Numbered from the stretch's first letter, positions 40,753-50,946 are shown. The stretch is DNA of 64,000 nt from Bacteroides sp. OF04-15BH (GCF_003477995.1 NZ_QUEM01000012.1:1-64000); one strand, 5' to 3'. Translations and numbers: made by a program. Notes: generated by a model not told the origin, from the letters alone.

Positions 40753-42204
40753 TTATCCCACCGTACCTTCCAAGGATACATTCAGAAGTTTCTGAGCCTC
40801 AACGGCAAACTCCATCGGCAATTTGTTAATCACATCCTTGGCATATCCGTTGACAATCAGTCCCACGGCTTCTTCAGTCGGGATACCGCGCTGGTTGCAA
40901 TAGAACAACTGCTCTTCGGAAATCTTCGAAGTGGTAGCCTCATGCTCCACAATGGCGGTGTCGTTGTGCACGTCCATATAAGGGAAGGTATGTGCCCCAC
41001 AGGTGCTGCCCAACAGGAGCGAATCGCAGGAACTGTAGTTGCGCGCGCCATCAGCTCCCGGTGCCACACGTACGAGTCCGCGATAAGAGTTCTGGCTCTT
41101 TCCGGCCGAGATACCCTTGCTGATGATGGTACTCTTGGTGTTCTTGCCCAAATGGATCATCTTCGTACCGGTATCGGCCTGCTGGTAGTTGTTGGTCACG
41201 GCCACACTGTAGAACTCTGCCTGCGAATTGTCGCCGCTGAGCACACAGCTGGGGTATTTCCAGGTAATGGCCGAACCGGTCTCTACCTGTGTCCAGGAAA
41301 GCTTGCTGTTGGCTCCACGCAGATGACCGCGCTTGGTCACCAGATTGAGCACACCGCCCTTACCTTCGGCATCACCGGGATACCAGTTCTGCACGGTGCT
41401 GTATTTCACTTCGGCATTCTCGTTCACCACAATCTCTACAATGGCAGCATGCAACTGGTTCTCGTCGCGCATCGGAGCGGTACATCCTTCCAGATAGGAA
41501 ACATAGCCGCCGTCGTCGCACACAATGAGCGTACGCTCAAACTGTCCGGTATTGCGCGCATTGATACGGAAATAAGTAGAAAGTTCCATCGGACAGCGCA
41601 CGCCCTTCGGAATATACACGAACGAACCGTCGCTGAATACGGCCGAATTCAAAGCCGCAAAGAAATTATCGCGATAAGGCACCACCGAGCCCAGATACTG
41701 TTTTACCAGATCGGGATACTCGCGCACCGCCTCGCTGATGGAACAGAAGATAATGCCGCGTTCTGACAATTTCTCCTTAAAGGTTGTTTTTACAGACACA
41801 GAGTCCATCACAGCGTCAACAGCCGTTCCGCTCAATGCCAGACGTTCCTCCAGAGGAATACCCAGTTTGTCGAAGGTCTTCATCAACTCAGGGTCAATTT
41901 CATCCAGATTCTTCGGTCCGTCTTTCTTTCCTTTCGTCGGATCGGCATAGTAAGAAATGCCCTGATAATCTATCTCCGGCATTTTCAGATGCCCCCACTC
42001 CGGCTGTTTCATCGTAAGCCAGTGACGGAAGGCCTTGAGGCGGAACTCAAGCATCCACTCCGGTTCTTCCTTCTTTGAAGAAATCAGGCGGACCACATCT
42101 TCGTTCAAGCCTTTTTCTATGATTTCAGTCTGTATGTCCGTGGTAAAGCCGTATTCGTATTTCTTCTCGGCTACCTCTTTTACAAACTTGTTTTTCTCTT
42201 CCAT
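40753..42204 (-). CDS. sufB: Fe-S assembly scaffold protein SufB
   Basis: SufB is the main scaffold for cluster assembly. From ATG 42204 the protein has 483 residues. Typical blocks are [37 protein letters not shown] and [18 protein letters not shown], the last carrying the conserved C-terminal cysteine. ATG 42234 would add ten residues but lies upstream of the -7 box at 42212-42219. It is the first gene of the suf operon (B-C-D-S). Confidence 0.96.
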   Translation of the reverse strand: MEEKNKFVKEVAEKKYEYGFTTDIQTEIIEKGLNEDVVRLISSKKEEPEWMLEFRLKAFRHWLTMKQPEWGHLKMPEIDYQGISYYADPTKGKKDGPKNLDEIDPELMKTFDKLGIPLEERLALSGTAVDAVMDSVSVKTTFKEKLSERGIIFCSISEAVREYPDLVKQYLGSVVPYRDNFFAALNSAVFSDGSFVYIPKGVRCPMELSTYFRINARNTGQFERTLIVCDDGGYVSYLEGCTAPMRDENQLHAAIVEIVVNENAEVKYSTVQNWYPGDAEGKGGVLNLVTKRGHLRGANSKLSWTQVETGSAITWKYPSCVLSGDNSQAEFYSVAVTNNYQQADTGTKMIHLGKNTKSTIISKGISAGKSQNSYRGLVRVAPGADGARNYSSCDSLLLGSTCGAHTFPYMDVHNDTAIVEHEATTSKISEEQLFYCNQRGIPTEEAVGLIVNGYAKDVINKLPMEFAVEAQKLLNVSLEGTVG

Positions 42205-42211
42205 GAAATTA

Positions 42212-42219
42212 CAAATATA
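42212..42219 (-). promoter_or_regulatory. Promoter -7 box of the suf operon
   Basis: The minus strand reads TATATTTG and ends seven bases before the sufB ATG. The transcript would have a leader of only a few bases or none. No operator for an Fe-S regulator is recognisable. Confidence 0.5.
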
Positions 42220-42235
42220 TTGATTATATTTCAAA

Positions 42236-42276
42236 AAGAGGAATGCAGTCTGTTGTCAAAAACAGACCTGCATTCC
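42236..42276 (-). terminator. Terminator of the rimP-nusA-infB-cvpA operon
   Basis: GGAATGCAGTCTGTT (42240-42254) pairs with AACAGACCTGCATTCC (one bulged base) across a six-base loop. On the minus strand it continues into CTCTTTTTG. Confidence 0.8.
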
Positions 42277-42295
42277 TGCTCTTCGTAGTATCTCT

Positions 42296-42889
42296 TTAAT
42301 ACTCATCGGGTTGGGTTGTGCTCTGAGAAGATGTATTCTCCTCAGCCCCTCTTGTATTCTTAATCTCACCGGAATCGGACTGCCCGTCTTCGGATGTACC
42401 GGAATCCGGCAGACTATTCCAGGTGGCTTTCATGCAACGAAACAGGAATGCTCCCGAATTCGTAACCGGACGCACCAGAACCGACTGCTCGGCGCGCTGC
42501 GGATCTATCCAATGAAATGCTGTGAGCAGATGAAGCAGACAGCTCAGCACAATGCAATATTTCAGAACGCCTACTCCTGCGCCCGCCAGGCGGTTTACAC
42601 CACCCAAGCAAAGCCCTTCGGCTGTTTTGGTCAGCAGGAATGCTACTACCGACAGGGCCATGGGCACACCTACCCAAATCAGGATGAAAGCCAGTACACG
42701 GGCCACGGTCTGCGGCGCCCCAAGCTCCGGAGCAATCCAATCGCCCACCATTGCATACAGCATTCGGGCAACAACCAGTCCCGCCAGCACACCTCCGATG
42801 GATGCCAACTGCCGGAACAGTCCTCCTTGCCATCCTTTAAAGGCAGCCCACAAAAGCGCAGCTCCCAACAGATAATCCAATGTTGTCAT
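42296..42889 (-). CDS. CvpA family membrane protein
   Basis: The 197-residue protein has four hydrophobic segments in the first 130 residues, opening with LDYLLGAALLWAAFKGWQGG as usual for CvpA, and a polar, Ser/Glu-rich tail. CvpA is needed for colicin V production and bile or envelope stress tolerance in E. coli; its biochemical role is unknown. Its ATG overlaps the infB stop (TAATG), so it is translationally coupled to infB. Confidence 0.88.
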   Translation of the reverse strand: MTTLDYLLGAALLWAAFKGWQGGLFRQLASIGGVLAGLVVARMLYAMVGDWIAPELGAPQTVARVLAFILIWVGVPMALSVVAFLLTKTAEGLCLGGVNRLAGAGVGVLKYCIVLSCLLHLLTAFHWIDPQRAEQSVLVRPVTNSGAFLFRCMKATWNSLPDSGTSEDGQSDSGEIKNTRGAEENTSSQSTTQPDEY

Positions 42890-45648
42890 TACAGAGTGGC
42901 CTTAACCTCAACTTCCTGATAAGTTTCAATGATATCGCCTTCGCGGATGTCATTGTAGTTCACCAAACTGATACCGCATTCATAGTTTGTTCCCACTTCC
43001 TTCACATCGTCCTTGAAGCGTTTCAAGGCGTTGATCTGACCGGTGTGAACCACAATACCGTCGCGAATCAGGCGGGCCTTGTTCGAGCGCTGTACCTTAC
43101 CGTCGATTACATACGCACCGGCCACGGTACCCACTTTACTGATCTTGTAAACCTGACGAACCTCGATTGTTGCTGTAACCTCTTCCTTCACTTCAGGTGC
43201 CAGCATACCTTCCATAGCGGATTTCACCTCTTCGATGGCATCGTAAATAATTGAATACAGACGGATGTCTACACCCTGCTGCTCGGCCAATTTACGTGCG
43301 GTAGCAGACGGACGTACCTGGAAACCGATGATAATTGCCTCGGAAGCGGCAGCCAGAGCCACATCGCTCTCGGAAATCTGTCCCACAGCCTTGTGGATTA
43401 CATTCACGGCAATCTTCTCGGTTGACAACTTGATGAGTGAATCGCTCAAGGCCTCGATAGAACCGTCTACGTCACCCTTGACAATCACCTTCAACTCCTG
43501 GAAGCCACCCAATGCAATGCGTCGTCCCACTTCATCGAGAGTAAGCATCTTCTGAGTACGCAATCCCTGCTCACGCTGCAACTGCTCGCGCTTATTGGTG
43601 ATTTCGCGGGCTTCCTGCTCGGTATTCATCACATGGAAAGTATCACCTGCGGCAGGTGCACCGTTCAGACCCAGAATGGTAGCAGCCTGAGCCGGACCGA
43701 TTTCCTTCACGCGCTGGTTACGCTCGTTGAACATCGCCTTGACACGACCATAGTTCGTACCGGCCAATACGATATCACCCACGCGCAATGTTCCGTTGGA
43801 TACGAGCACGGTAGCTACGTAACCACGCCCCTTGTCGAGTGAAGACTCGATGATAGAACCGGTTGCATTACGGTTCGGATTTGCTTTCAGGTCGAGCATT
43901 TCAGCCTCGAGCAGTACCTTCTCCAGCAATTCAGGTACACCGATACCCTTCTTGGCCGAGATGTCCTGGCTCTGATATTTACCTCCCCAGTCTTCAACCA
44001 GGAAGTTCATGTTAGCCAGTGCTTCCTTGATCTTGTCCGGATTAGCGGCCGGCTTATCAATCTTATTGATGGCAAACACGATAGGCACATTAGCTGCCAT
44101 AGCGTGATTGATTGCTTCTTTTGTCTGCGGCATGATGTCGTCATCGGCAGCGATAATGATGATGGCGATATCCGTTACCTGTGCACCACGGGCACGCATG
44201 GCGGTAAATGCCTCATGTCCCGGAGTATCGAGGAAGGTGATATGACGTCCGTCCTCGAGAGTCACGTTGTAGGCACCGATGTGCTGAGTGATACCTCCGG
44301 CCTCACCGGCAATCACGTTTGTCTTGCGGATATAGTCCAAAAGCGAAGTCTTACCGTGGTCTACGTGACCCATCACGGTCACAATCGGAGCGCGCGGAAC
44401 GAGATCTTCCTCATCGTCCTCCTCTTCGTTTACAGCTTCAGACACTTCGGCGCTGACATATTCAGTCTTGAAACCGAACTCTTCGGCCACAATATTAATG
44501 GTTTCAGCATCCAGACGCTGGTTGATAGATACCATGATACCCAAGCTCATGCAGGTACCGATAACCTGAGTTACAGGCACATCCATCATAGATGCCAGCT
44601 CGTTGGCGGTTACGAACTCCGTAAGTTTCAGAATCTTGCTTTCTGCTTCGCGTTCTTCCATCTGCTCCTCCATGTTGGCGCGGGCGTTCTCGCGTTTCTC
44701 CTTACGGTACTTGGCACCCTTGTTCACCTTATTCTTGCTGGTAAGGCGTGCCAGTGTTTCCTTCACCTGTTTTGCAACATCTTCTTCCGTAACCTCAGCC
44801 TTCACTGCCGGCTGCTGGTTTTTCTTCTTGTTATGCTTGGCATTTGCCTGAGCAGCCGCACCCTGAGCCGCACCGTTCTTCTTGCCCGGTGTGCCGTTGT
44901 TCTGTCCGCTCACGGCATTCACGTCCACGCGCTCTTTACCCACGCGTACACGCTTTTTCTTCTCGCCGCCCTGCTGTGCGTTTCCACGTTCGCCGGCGCC
45001 ATTCTGGCGTCCTTTCATCTCCTGATGCTGGCGATTCTTTTCCTCACGCTCCTTGCGGCGTTCGTCCTTGGATTTCTTCTTAGGTCTGGTAGACTGATTC
45101 AGTGCCGAAAGGTCAATATGTCCCTTTACCTTGAGCTGTGGTGCACCTCCAGCCGGTGTATTCAAGCGGAACACACCATTTTCTTCTGTGCCAATAGTCT
45201 TTTCTGATTCGGTAGGTTTATTTGTCATTTCTTCTTTAATTACTTCGGGAGTTTCCGGAGTTGTGTTCTCCTCATGTGCGTTTTCAGCTTTCGGTGCTTC
45301 GGTTGCCTTTCTGGCCGGGCGGTTCAGAGCATCCAGATCGATGTGTCCCACCACTTTCGGTCCTTTGGGAGCGGCAGCGGCCGGCTGTGCGGGTGTCACC
45401 TCTTCTTCGGCAATCGAAATGGTTTCTTTCTTTTCTTTATTCTGACGCTGACGGCTGATCAGTTCGGCATCCTTACGGAGTCCCTGATCGGTTTTGAAAG
45501 CCGCCACGAGCATTTCGTACTGTTCTTCCGAGATTTTGGTGTTCGGATTCGCCTCAATGTCGGTAAACCCTTTTTTCTGCAGGAACTCCACAGCCGTCTG
45601 CAGTCCCACATTGCATTCCTTAGTTACTTTATTCAGTCTTATCCCCAT
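42889..45648 (-). CDS. infB: Translation initiation factor IF-2
   Basis: IF-2 is the GTPase that delivers initiator tRNA and joins ribosomal subunits. The 919-residue protein has an N-terminal IF2N motif ([20 protein letters not shown]) and a long low-complexity linker rich in Ala, Lys, Gln and Glu. The G domain has GHVDHGKTS near 425, DTPGHE and NKIDKP. Domains II to IV follow with the fMet-tRNA-binding C-terminus. It follows nusA after three bases. Confidence 0.98.
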   Translation of the reverse strand: MGIRLNKVTKECNVGLQTAVEFLQKKGFTDIEANPNTKISEEQYEMLVAAFKTDQGLRKDAELISRQRQNKEKKETISIAEEEVTPAQPAAAAPKGPKVVGHIDLDALNRPARKATEAPKAENAHEENTTPETPEVIKEEMTNKPTESEKTIGTEENGVFRLNTPAGGAPQLKVKGHIDLSALNQSTRPKKKSKDERRKEREEKNRQHQEMKGRQNGAGERGNAQQGGEKKKRVRVGKERVDVNAVSGQNNGTPGKKNGAAQGAAAQANAKHNKKKNQQPAVKAEVTEEDVAKQVKETLARLTSKNKVNKGAKYRKEKRENARANMEEQMEEREAESKILKLTEFVTANELASMMDVPVTQVIGTCMSLGIMVSINQRLDAETINIVAEEFGFKTEYVSAEVSEAVNEEEDDEEDLVPRAPIVTVMGHVDHGKTSLLDYIRKTNVIAGEAGGITQHIGAYNVTLEDGRHITFLDTPGHEAFTAMRARGAQVTDIAIIIIAADDDIMPQTKEAINHAMAANVPIVFAINKIDKPAANPDKIKEALANMNFLVEDWGGKYQSQDISAKKGIGVPELLEKVLLEAEMLDLKANPNRNATGSIIESSLDKGRGYVATVLVSNGTLRVGDIVLAGTNYGRVKAMFNERNQRVKEIGPAQAATILGLNGAPAAGDTFHVMNTEQEAREITNKREQLQREQGLRTQKMLTLDEVGRRIALGGFQELKVIVKGDVDGSIEALSDSLIKLSTEKIAVNVIHKAVGQISESDVALAAASEAIIIGFQVRPSATARKLAEQQGVDIRLYSIIYDAIEEVKSAMEGMLAPEVKEEVTATIEVRQVYKISKVGTVAGAYVIDGKVQRSNKARLIRDGIVVHTGQINALKRFKDDVKEVGTNYECGISLVNYNDIREGDIIETYQEVEVKATL

Positions 45649-45651
45649 ATA

Positions 45652-46908
45652 TTACTCCTCAAATTCTTCTCTTAAAATTCTTAATACTTCGTCTACGGTC
45701 TCCTCTTCCAGATCGGCGCGGTTAATGAGTGTTTCGCGCGGAGTGCCCAGCACATCCTTTGCGGTAACCATACCGATCTTCTTCAATTCCTCGATAATCC
45801 ACGGGTCGATGGCGTTGGAGAACTCATCGAGATATACATCATCTGACTCCTCTTTGTTGATTTCGCGGAACACGTCAATGGTATATTCCGTCAGGATACT
45901 TGCCAGCTTGATGTTCAGACCATTCTTACCGATAGCCAGAGACACCTGATCCGGATCGAGGTAAACCTCAGCCTTGCGCTCCTCTTCGTTCAGACGGATG
46001 CTGTTCACACGCGCCGGGCTCAGAGCACGGGTAATGAACAGGGAGGTGTTGGCCGTATAATTAATCACGTCAATATTCTCGTTGCGCAGTTCGCGTACGA
46101 TACCGTGCACACGGCTACCCTTTACACCCACACAGGCTCCTACCGGATCGATGCGCTCGTCGAAGCTTTCTACAGCCACCTTGGCGCGCTCTCCCGGGAT
46201 ACGGGCAATTTTCTTGATGACAATCTGACCGTCGTGAATTTCCGGTACTTCAGCCTCGAGCAAACGCTGCAGGAACACGGGTGAAGTACGGCTCAGGATG
46301 ATCTTCGGGTTATTGTTCGTATTGTCCACACGGAGCACTACGGCACGTGCAGCCTCGCCCTTGCGGTAGAAGTCTCCCGGAATCTGCTCTGTTTTCGGAA
46401 GCAACAGTTCGTTTCCTTCGTCGTCAACCAGAAGCATTTCCTTTTTCCATACCTGATATACTTCAGCACTTACGACACGACCCACCTTGTCCTTGTATTT
46501 GTTATACAGACTGTCGTGTTCCAGTTCCAGAAGCTTGCTGGCCAGAGTCTGGCGCAGGGTCAGGATGGCACGGCGTCCGAAGTCACGTGCAAAGTCTACA
46601 CTCTCACTCACCTCTTCGCCGATTTCGCAGTCGCGTGCAATCTTCTGTGCATCGGTCAGCGCAATCTCGCGGTTAGAATCGTTCACCTCACCGTCGGCTA
46701 CCACCACACGGTTGCGGTAGATCTCGAAGTCGCCCTTATCCGGATTCACGATTACGTCGTAGTTTTCATCGCTGCCGAACATCTTGGCAATCACGCTGCG
46801 GAAGCTGTCCTCGAGCACGCTCACCAGCGTAGCACGGTCTATGTTTTTGGTTTCTTTAAATTCAGAGAATGTATCGATCAAACTTACGGTTTCTTCTTTC
46901 TTTGCCAT
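45652..46908 (-). CDS. nusA: Transcription termination/antitermination factor NusA
   Basis: NusA binds RNA polymerase and RNA to control pausing, termination and antitermination. The 418-residue protein has the N-terminal polymerase-binding domain, an S1 domain (VGRVVSAEVYQVWKKEMLL, about residues 140-205) and tandem KH domains with VGACVGVKGSRVHGIVREL and LAIGKNGLNIKLA. It ends in an acidic tail and lacks the two C-terminal acidic repeats of E. coli NusA. Its operon leader contains a possible attenuator (47401-47438). Confidence 0.97.
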   Translation of the reverse strand: MAKKEETVSLIDTFSEFKETKNIDRATLVSVLEDSFRSVIAKMFGSDENYDVIVNPDKGDFEIYRNRVVVADGEVNDSNREIALTDAQKIARDCEIGEEVSESVDFARDFGRRAILTLRQTLASKLLELEHDSLYNKYKDKVGRVVSAEVYQVWKKEMLLVDDEGNELLLPKTEQIPGDFYRKGEAARAVVLRVDNTNNNPKIILSRTSPVFLQRLLEAEVPEIHDGQIVIKKIARIPGERAKVAVESFDERIDPVGACVGVKGSRVHGIVRELRNENIDVINYTANTSLFITRALSPARVNSIRLNEEERKAEVYLDPDQVSLAIGKNGLNIKLASILTEYTIDVFREINKEESDDVYLDEFSNAIDPWIIEELKKIGMVTAKDVLGTPRETLINRADLEEETVDEVLRILREEFEE

Positions 46909-46914
46909 AACTGT

Positions 46915-47382
46915 TTACTTGAAGCTGATTAAATATTTAGTGTATTTTATTTCATCGTAACTGAAAGTCACCAATTCGTCCACCAGACGCGGACGCTTGC
47001 TGCCTTCCTCCTTTTTCTTTACCTGACGGAGGATAGAAAAGGTGTCGTCGTTCACTTCGTGCAGTTCACCCTGGTATTTCTTTCCGTCGAGTGTGAGCAC
47101 CTCCACATCCTTTCCCAAATGGTTCACATACTGCTGATGCACCTTAAACGGCTGACCGATGCCTGCGCTGCCCACTTCCAGCTCGAAGTCTTCCTTCTCG
47201 CGGTCCAGTTTACTTTCGATAAAGCGGCTCAGTTCCACACAGTCTTCGATCCACACGCCTTCGGCATGATCAATCTCCACTACAATACGATTGTCATTAC
47301 TCACGGACACATCTACCAGAAAGTAGTCCTTGTCCTGCAACCATTCTTCAACGATTTGTCTTACAATGTTCTTTTCTATCAT
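46915..47382 (-). CDS. rimP: Ribosome maturation factor RimP
   Basis: RimP assists 30S subunit maturation. The 155-residue protein has the two-domain family layout: an N-terminal alpha-beta domain with ECVELSRFIESKLD-like helix (here DCVELSRFIESKLD) and a C-terminal Sm-like barrel (EVLTLDGKKYQGELHEVND). It heads the conserved rimP-nusA-infB operon. Confidence 0.95.
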   Translation of the reverse strand: MIEKNIVRQIVEEWLQDKDYFLVDVSVSNDNRIVVEIDHAEGVWIEDCVELSRFIESKLDREKEDFELEVGSAGIGQPFKVHQQYVNHLGKDVEVLTLDGKKYQGELHEVNDDTFSILRQVKKKEEGSKRPRLVDELVTFSYDEIKYTKYLISFK

Positions 47383-47400
47383 CTGATCTGAAATACAATT

Positions 47401-47438
47401 AAAAAAACAAAGTGAGGAACTTGATCAGCCCCTCACTT
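47401..47438 (-). terminator. Leader hairpin with T-tract before rimP (possible attenuator)
   Basis: On the minus strand AAGTGAGG pairs with CCTCACTT across a 13-base loop and runs into TTGTTTTTTTAA. It lies downstream of the -7 box at 47451-47458 and upstream of the rimP start, so transcripts of the operon must pass through it. It may also finish transcripts coming from the 47520-47906 gene. Confidence 0.7.
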
Positions 47439-47450
47439 CATCCTACTTTG

Positions 47451-47458
47451 CAAAGATA
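47451..47458 (-). promoter_or_regulatory. Promoter -7 box of the rimP-nusA-infB operon
   Basis: The minus strand reads TATCTTTG, about 68 bases before the rimP start. With its flanks (47450-47459, GTATCTTTGC) it fits the CTnDOT attachment core. Confidence 0.65.
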
Positions 47459-47519
47459 CAAGTTTTCCGTCAGTCCGCAAAGATTTATGTATATTTTTTC
47501 ATTTTGCGGGAACGGAAAC

Positions 47520-47906
47520 TTACTTTTTCTTCATTTTTATCTCGTCGTTTTCCCGGCAGACCGTTATCGGCGAATCGCTGTCGGAAACCTCAAAGGTCAC
47601 CAGCTCGTCGCGGCGGAAACTGCCCACCATCAGCACGGCCTGTTTTTCCGGATAATCGGAACCCAGAATGCAGGTATCCCCATCCACGGTGCCGTCGAAC
47701 AGAATCTGGTCGTCGAGCGACACTTGCAGGCTGTCGCCCCGAAAGCCCAGCAGTTGGACTTCATAGCGTTTGGACTCCGGTTTATCGGGGGTGCCCTGCG
47801 GGAAGCACCACATCCAGAACAGGATCACCACTCCGATCACGACCAATGCCATGGCCATGATGCCAAACATGAACTGTTTGTTATGATTTAATTTAGCGTG
47901 TTTCAT
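47520..47906 (-). CDS. Small membrane-anchored protein of unknown function
   Basis: I do not recognise this 128-residue protein. It has a short charged N-terminus, one membrane segment (about residues 13-33, FGIMAMALVVIGVVILFWMW) and a C-terminal region of about 90 residues with a beta-strand pattern, presumably in the periplasm. It starts two bases after the S41 protease gene stops, so the two are probably coexpressed. Confidence 0.75.
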   Translation of the reverse strand: MKHAKLNHNKQFMFGIMAMALVVIGVVILFWMWCFPQGTPDKPESKRYEVQLLGFRGDSLQVSLDDQILFDGTVDGDTCILGSDYPEKQAVLMVGSFRRDELVTFEVSDSDSPITVCRENDEIKMKKK

Positions 47907-47908
47907 GA

Positions 47909-49564
47909 TCAGTCTGTTATATGCAGTTTTTCCTTATAAGCCTTCTCGTCGGCCAGCAGTTTGCAGGCCTCCTTCAGTTCCTTGTCGTCGCGCACCTGAA
48001 GTTCCGCGCCGCCCTTCTGATAATAATAACGGCGCACAATCTCGTCATTCAGCAGCATCTTGATTTCTTTTTTGTTGCGCTCCATATCGGCTTCCAGGTT
48101 GCCTTTGAAGATAGAGTCCAACTGGTTCAATGCGCCGCGGGCCTCATCAGAATATCCTTCGGTCTCGGCCGACTTGGTCAGCAACTTCAGCAGCTCGCGT
48201 CCGCGCTTGTTGTAGGTAAAGCCGCTCTCCTTGACCATTTCCACAAACTTGGCATAATCCTGATCGCTCACATCAAAGCTGCCGGCCGGGGCAATGGTTT
48301 CGTGCTGCGCAACAAACCAATTTCCGAATTCGGCCACTACATCGTTCACGGCCAGCTCCACAACCATTGAAGGCAATATATCGGGCTTCACGATCACATC
48401 GGGCGTAATACCACCGCCGTCGCGCACCTCGCGTCCGGCTTCGGTATGGAACACACGGGTCAGACTGTCGGGTACGGTACCTACCGAACCGTCTTCGTTC
48501 AGATGACGGTAGTCGTAGGCCTGGATACAACGTCCGCTCGGAATGTAATAGCGGCTGGTAGTCACCTTCAGACTGCCGTTGTAAGGCACTTCGCGTGGTG
48601 CCTGCACCAGTCCCTTGCCATAAGTACGGGTACCGACAATCAGCGCACGGTCAAAATCCTGCAGGCTACCCGATACGATTTCCGAAGCGGAAGCCGACCA
48701 GCGGTCCACCAGCACAGCCATCGGCATCACGGTATCCAGCGGTTCCTTACGGGTGAAATATTCCGTATTGGCCGACTGCACCTTACCTTTGGTATAAACC
48801 ACCTTTTTGTTTTTCGGAACAAAGAAGTTCACGATTTCCACGGCTTCGCTCAACAGTCCGCCACCGTTGCCGCGCAAATCGAGCACCAGCGAACGGGCGC
48901 CCTGCTCCTTCAGGCTGACCAGCGCGCGGCGCACATCTTTAGAACAACCGTCGGTAAAGCCCGTAAGGATGATATAGCCCACGTTGCCGGGAAGCAAGGT
49001 ATAATAAGGAACCGAAGGCAGCTGGATATTTTCGCGCACAATCTTGAACGACAGCGGTTCCTTTACTCCATAACGGCGCACCTTGAGCACGAAGCTGGAA
49101 CCGGGAGTTCCCTTCAGCATCGTAGTCACCTTATCCACCGGCATTCCCTTAATATCCACTCCGTCAATTGACAGAATCACATCACCGGCCTTCACGCCGG
49201 CCTTCTGGGCGGGTGTTCCCTCATAAGGCTCATTGATAGCCACACGATCTTCTTTCTTGATATAGCGCACCACAGCACCGATACCGGCATATTTTCCGGT
49301 GGTCATGGTCTTGAACTCGTCCATGTTATCCTCGGAATAGTACACCGTAAAGGGGTCCACCTGCTTCAGCATAGACTGAATGGCCCAGCCAATCACGGTA
49401 TCGGCATCCAGAGTGTCCACATAATACATATCCAGCTGACGGTAGATGTCGCTGAAAATCTCCAGATTGCGGTTTATCTCAAAATTATGGTTCTTGCTCT
49501 TCTGAGCAAAGACACTGCCGGCTCCTGCCAGCAGCACGCTAAGGATCAGTACAAATTTTTTCAT
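47909..49564 (-). CDS. S41 family C-terminal processing protease
   Basis: These periplasmic serine proteases trim or degrade exported proteins. From ATG 49564 the protein has 551 residues: a signal peptide (MKKFVLILSVLLAGAGSVFA), a PDZ domain (KAGDVILSIDGVDIKGMPVD) and the S41 catalytic domain. The Ser-Lys dyad is seen in WSASASEIVSGSLQDF (near residue 290) and GTRTYGKGLVQ. The upstream ATG 49582 would break the signal peptide and lies before the promoter box at 49570-49577. Confidence 0.93.
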   Translation of the reverse strand: MKKFVLILSVLLAGAGSVFAQKSKNHNFEINRNLEIFSDIYRQLDMYYVDTLDADTVIGWAIQSMLKQVDPFTVYYSEDNMDEFKTMTTGKYAGIGAVVRYIKKEDRVAINEPYEGTPAQKAGVKAGDVILSIDGVDIKGMPVDKVTTMLKGTPGSSFVLKVRRYGVKEPLSFKIVRENIQLPSVPYYTLLPGNVGYIILTGFTDGCSKDVRRALVSLKEQGARSLVLDLRGNGGGLLSEAVEIVNFFVPKNKKVVYTKGKVQSANTEYFTRKEPLDTVMPMAVLVDRWSASASEIVSGSLQDFDRALIVGTRTYGKGLVQAPREVPYNGSLKVTTSRYYIPSGRCIQAYDYRHLNEDGSVGTVPDSLTRVFHTEAGREVRDGGGITPDVIVKPDILPSMVVELAVNDVVAEFGNWFVAQHETIAPAGSFDVSDQDYAKFVEMVKESGFTYNKRGRELLKLLTKSAETEGYSDEARGALNQLDSIFKGNLEADMERNKKEIKMLLNDEIVRRYYYQKGGAELQVRDDKELKEACKLLADEKAYKEKLHITD

Positions 49565-49569
49565 AACTG

Positions 49570-49577
49570 CAAAGTTA
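49570..49577 (-). promoter_or_regulatory. Promoter -7 box at the S41 protease start
   Basis: The minus strand reads TAACTTTG and ends five bases before ATG 49564, implying a leader of zero to a few bases if used. Confidence 0.45.
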
Positions 49578-49583
49578 AGCAAT

Positions 49584-50582
49584 TCAAAATCGCCCGTTTA
49601 ATATATCTTTCATTTTTAACCTAATTTCATGCCATTTCTCCTCCGGCAGCGAAGCCCCCAGATGACCGATTACCGTGCCGCCCAGCAAGGAACCGGCCTG
49701 CAGACACTTGGTCAGATCCGCTCCACGGCTCATGGCATACAGAAATCCTCCGGCAAAATAGTCACCGGCTCCGGTGGTGTCGGTCACCGTACAGCCGGGC
49801 AGCGCATCGGCAAAGAACACATCGCCGCCGTGATAGCGCGCTATGGCTCCGCGCGAACCGAGCTTCACAATGGCCAGCGCGCAATGCTCCGACAGGGCAT
49901 CCAGCCCTTCATACGGGTCGGACACGAGCGTAAAGGCAGCGCACTCCTCTTCGTTGGCAAAGACAATATCCACATAATCGCTCACCAGATGGCGGAAAAA
50001 GTCATAATGATCGCACACCACATTATAGCTGGCCAGGTCGAGAATGATTTTCAGTCCGGCCTGACGGGCCTGCTGCATCACCGCCTCCATCAGATCGTAT
50101 TCCTGCACCAGATAACCTTCGACAAACAGATAGTCGTAACCGGCAAACGTACGCTCCGTGATATACTCGGGAGCCATCAGAGAGGCAGCCCCCAAATAAG
50201 TACCGAACGTGCGCTCTCCGTCGGCCGACACCAATGTTGTGGCGATACCGGTAGCCTCATCCATCTGCATGAGCCGCACCTCCAGTCCGGCTTCTCCGCA
50301 GCATTTGCGGAAGATTTCTCCATAACGATCCGGACCTACGGCTCCCACAAAACCGGCCTGTCCGCCCAAATGAGCCAGAGCCTGCATGGCGTTCGAAGCC
50401 GACCCGCCGGCAGCCTCAGCAGATGAAAAACCCGAAAGCATCTCTTGCAGACGCAAGCGCGTTTCATTGTCAATCAGCTGCATACTCCCCTTGGGCAAAC
50501 CGGCCCGGCGAAGCACCTCATCGGAACCGATCGGCACAATAATATCTAGCAAAGCATTACCTATTCCTATTATTTTTGTCAT
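49584..50582 (-). CDS. PfkB family carbohydrate/nucleoside kinase (adenosine kinase-like)
   Basis: This 332-residue ribokinase-fold protein opens with KIIGIGNALLDIIV. It carries both PfkB signatures: GGSASNAMQALAHLGGQAGFVG near 60 and DTTGAGDYFAGGFLYA near 270, where the catalytic aspartate lies in GAGD. The opening and overall pattern resemble adenosine kinases; ribokinase or another sugar kinase remains possible. ATG 50582 is chosen because the promoter box at 50601-50608 lies inside the longer open frame (to 50621). Confidence 0.9.
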   Translation of the reverse strand: MTKIIGIGNALLDIIVPIGSDEVLRRAGLPKGSMQLIDNETRLRLQEMLSGFSSAEAAGGSASNAMQALAHLGGQAGFVGAVGPDRYGEIFRKCCGEAGLEVRLMQMDEATGIATTLVSADGERTFGTYLGAASLMAPEYITERTFAGYDYLFVEGYLVQEYDLMEAVMQQARQAGLKIILDLASYNVVCDHYDFFRHLVSDYVDIVFANEEECAAFTLVSDPYEGLDALSEHCALAIVKLGSRGAIARYHGGDVFFADALPGCTVTDTTGAGDYFAGGFLYAMSRGADLTKCLQAGSLLGGTVIGHLGASLPEEKWHEIRLKMKDILNGRF

Positions 50583-50600
50583 TTTCCTGAAATTTTTCTG

Positions 50601-50608
50601 CAAAGATA
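50601..50608 (-). promoter_or_regulatory. Promoter -7 box of the PfkB kinase gene
   Basis: The minus strand reads TATCTTTG, 18 bases before ATG 50582. It is divergent from, and within 25 bases of, the tRNA-Asn promoter. Confidence 0.6.
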
Positions 50609-50631
50609 TTGCATATTTCAAAATAAACTAC

Positions 50632-50639
50632 TACTTTTG
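50632..50639 (+). promoter_or_regulatory. Promoter -7 box of the first tRNA-Asn
   Basis: TACTTTTG matches the consensus. TTG at 50609-50611 is at -33 distance. Confidence 0.7.
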
Positions 50640-50671
50640 CATCGCAATTGAGAAAAACAATAGCAAAAACT

Positions 50672-50745
50672 GCTTCAGTAGCTCAGTTGGTTAGAGCACC
50701 TGACTGTTAATCAGGGGGTCGTTGGTTCAAGCCCATCCTGAAGCG
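50672..50745 (+). tRNA. tRNA-Asn (anticodon GTT), first copy
   Basis: Acceptor GCTTCAG/CTGAAGC with discriminator G, D stem GCTC/GAGC, anticodon stem CCTGA/TCAGG around CTGTTAA (anticodon GTT at 50706-50708), and T arm GTTGG-TTCAAGC-CCATC with one T-T mismatch. CCA is not encoded. It has its own promoter and terminator. Confidence 0.95.
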
Positions 50746-50749
50746 CATA

Positions 50750-50777
50750 GCCTTCCGATTTTTCGGGAGGCTTTTTT
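50750..50777 (+). terminator. Terminator of the first tRNA-Asn
   Basis: GCCTTCCG/CGGGAGGC (one G-T pair) with a six-base loop and a T6 tract. Confidence 0.9.
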
Positions 50778-50946
50778 GTTTCCTCTCTCCCAGGGCATCT
50801 GAAAGCACCCTGCATTCCGGTGCATCACCCCGAAAATCCTTATCAGAAATGCATCTTCTTGCCCCGAAAAACCGGAAAAAGCAAGTTTTTTTTGATGAAG
50901 AAATAAAAAAAGTGGGATTTTATTTGGAGGATACCGGAATAATGTC

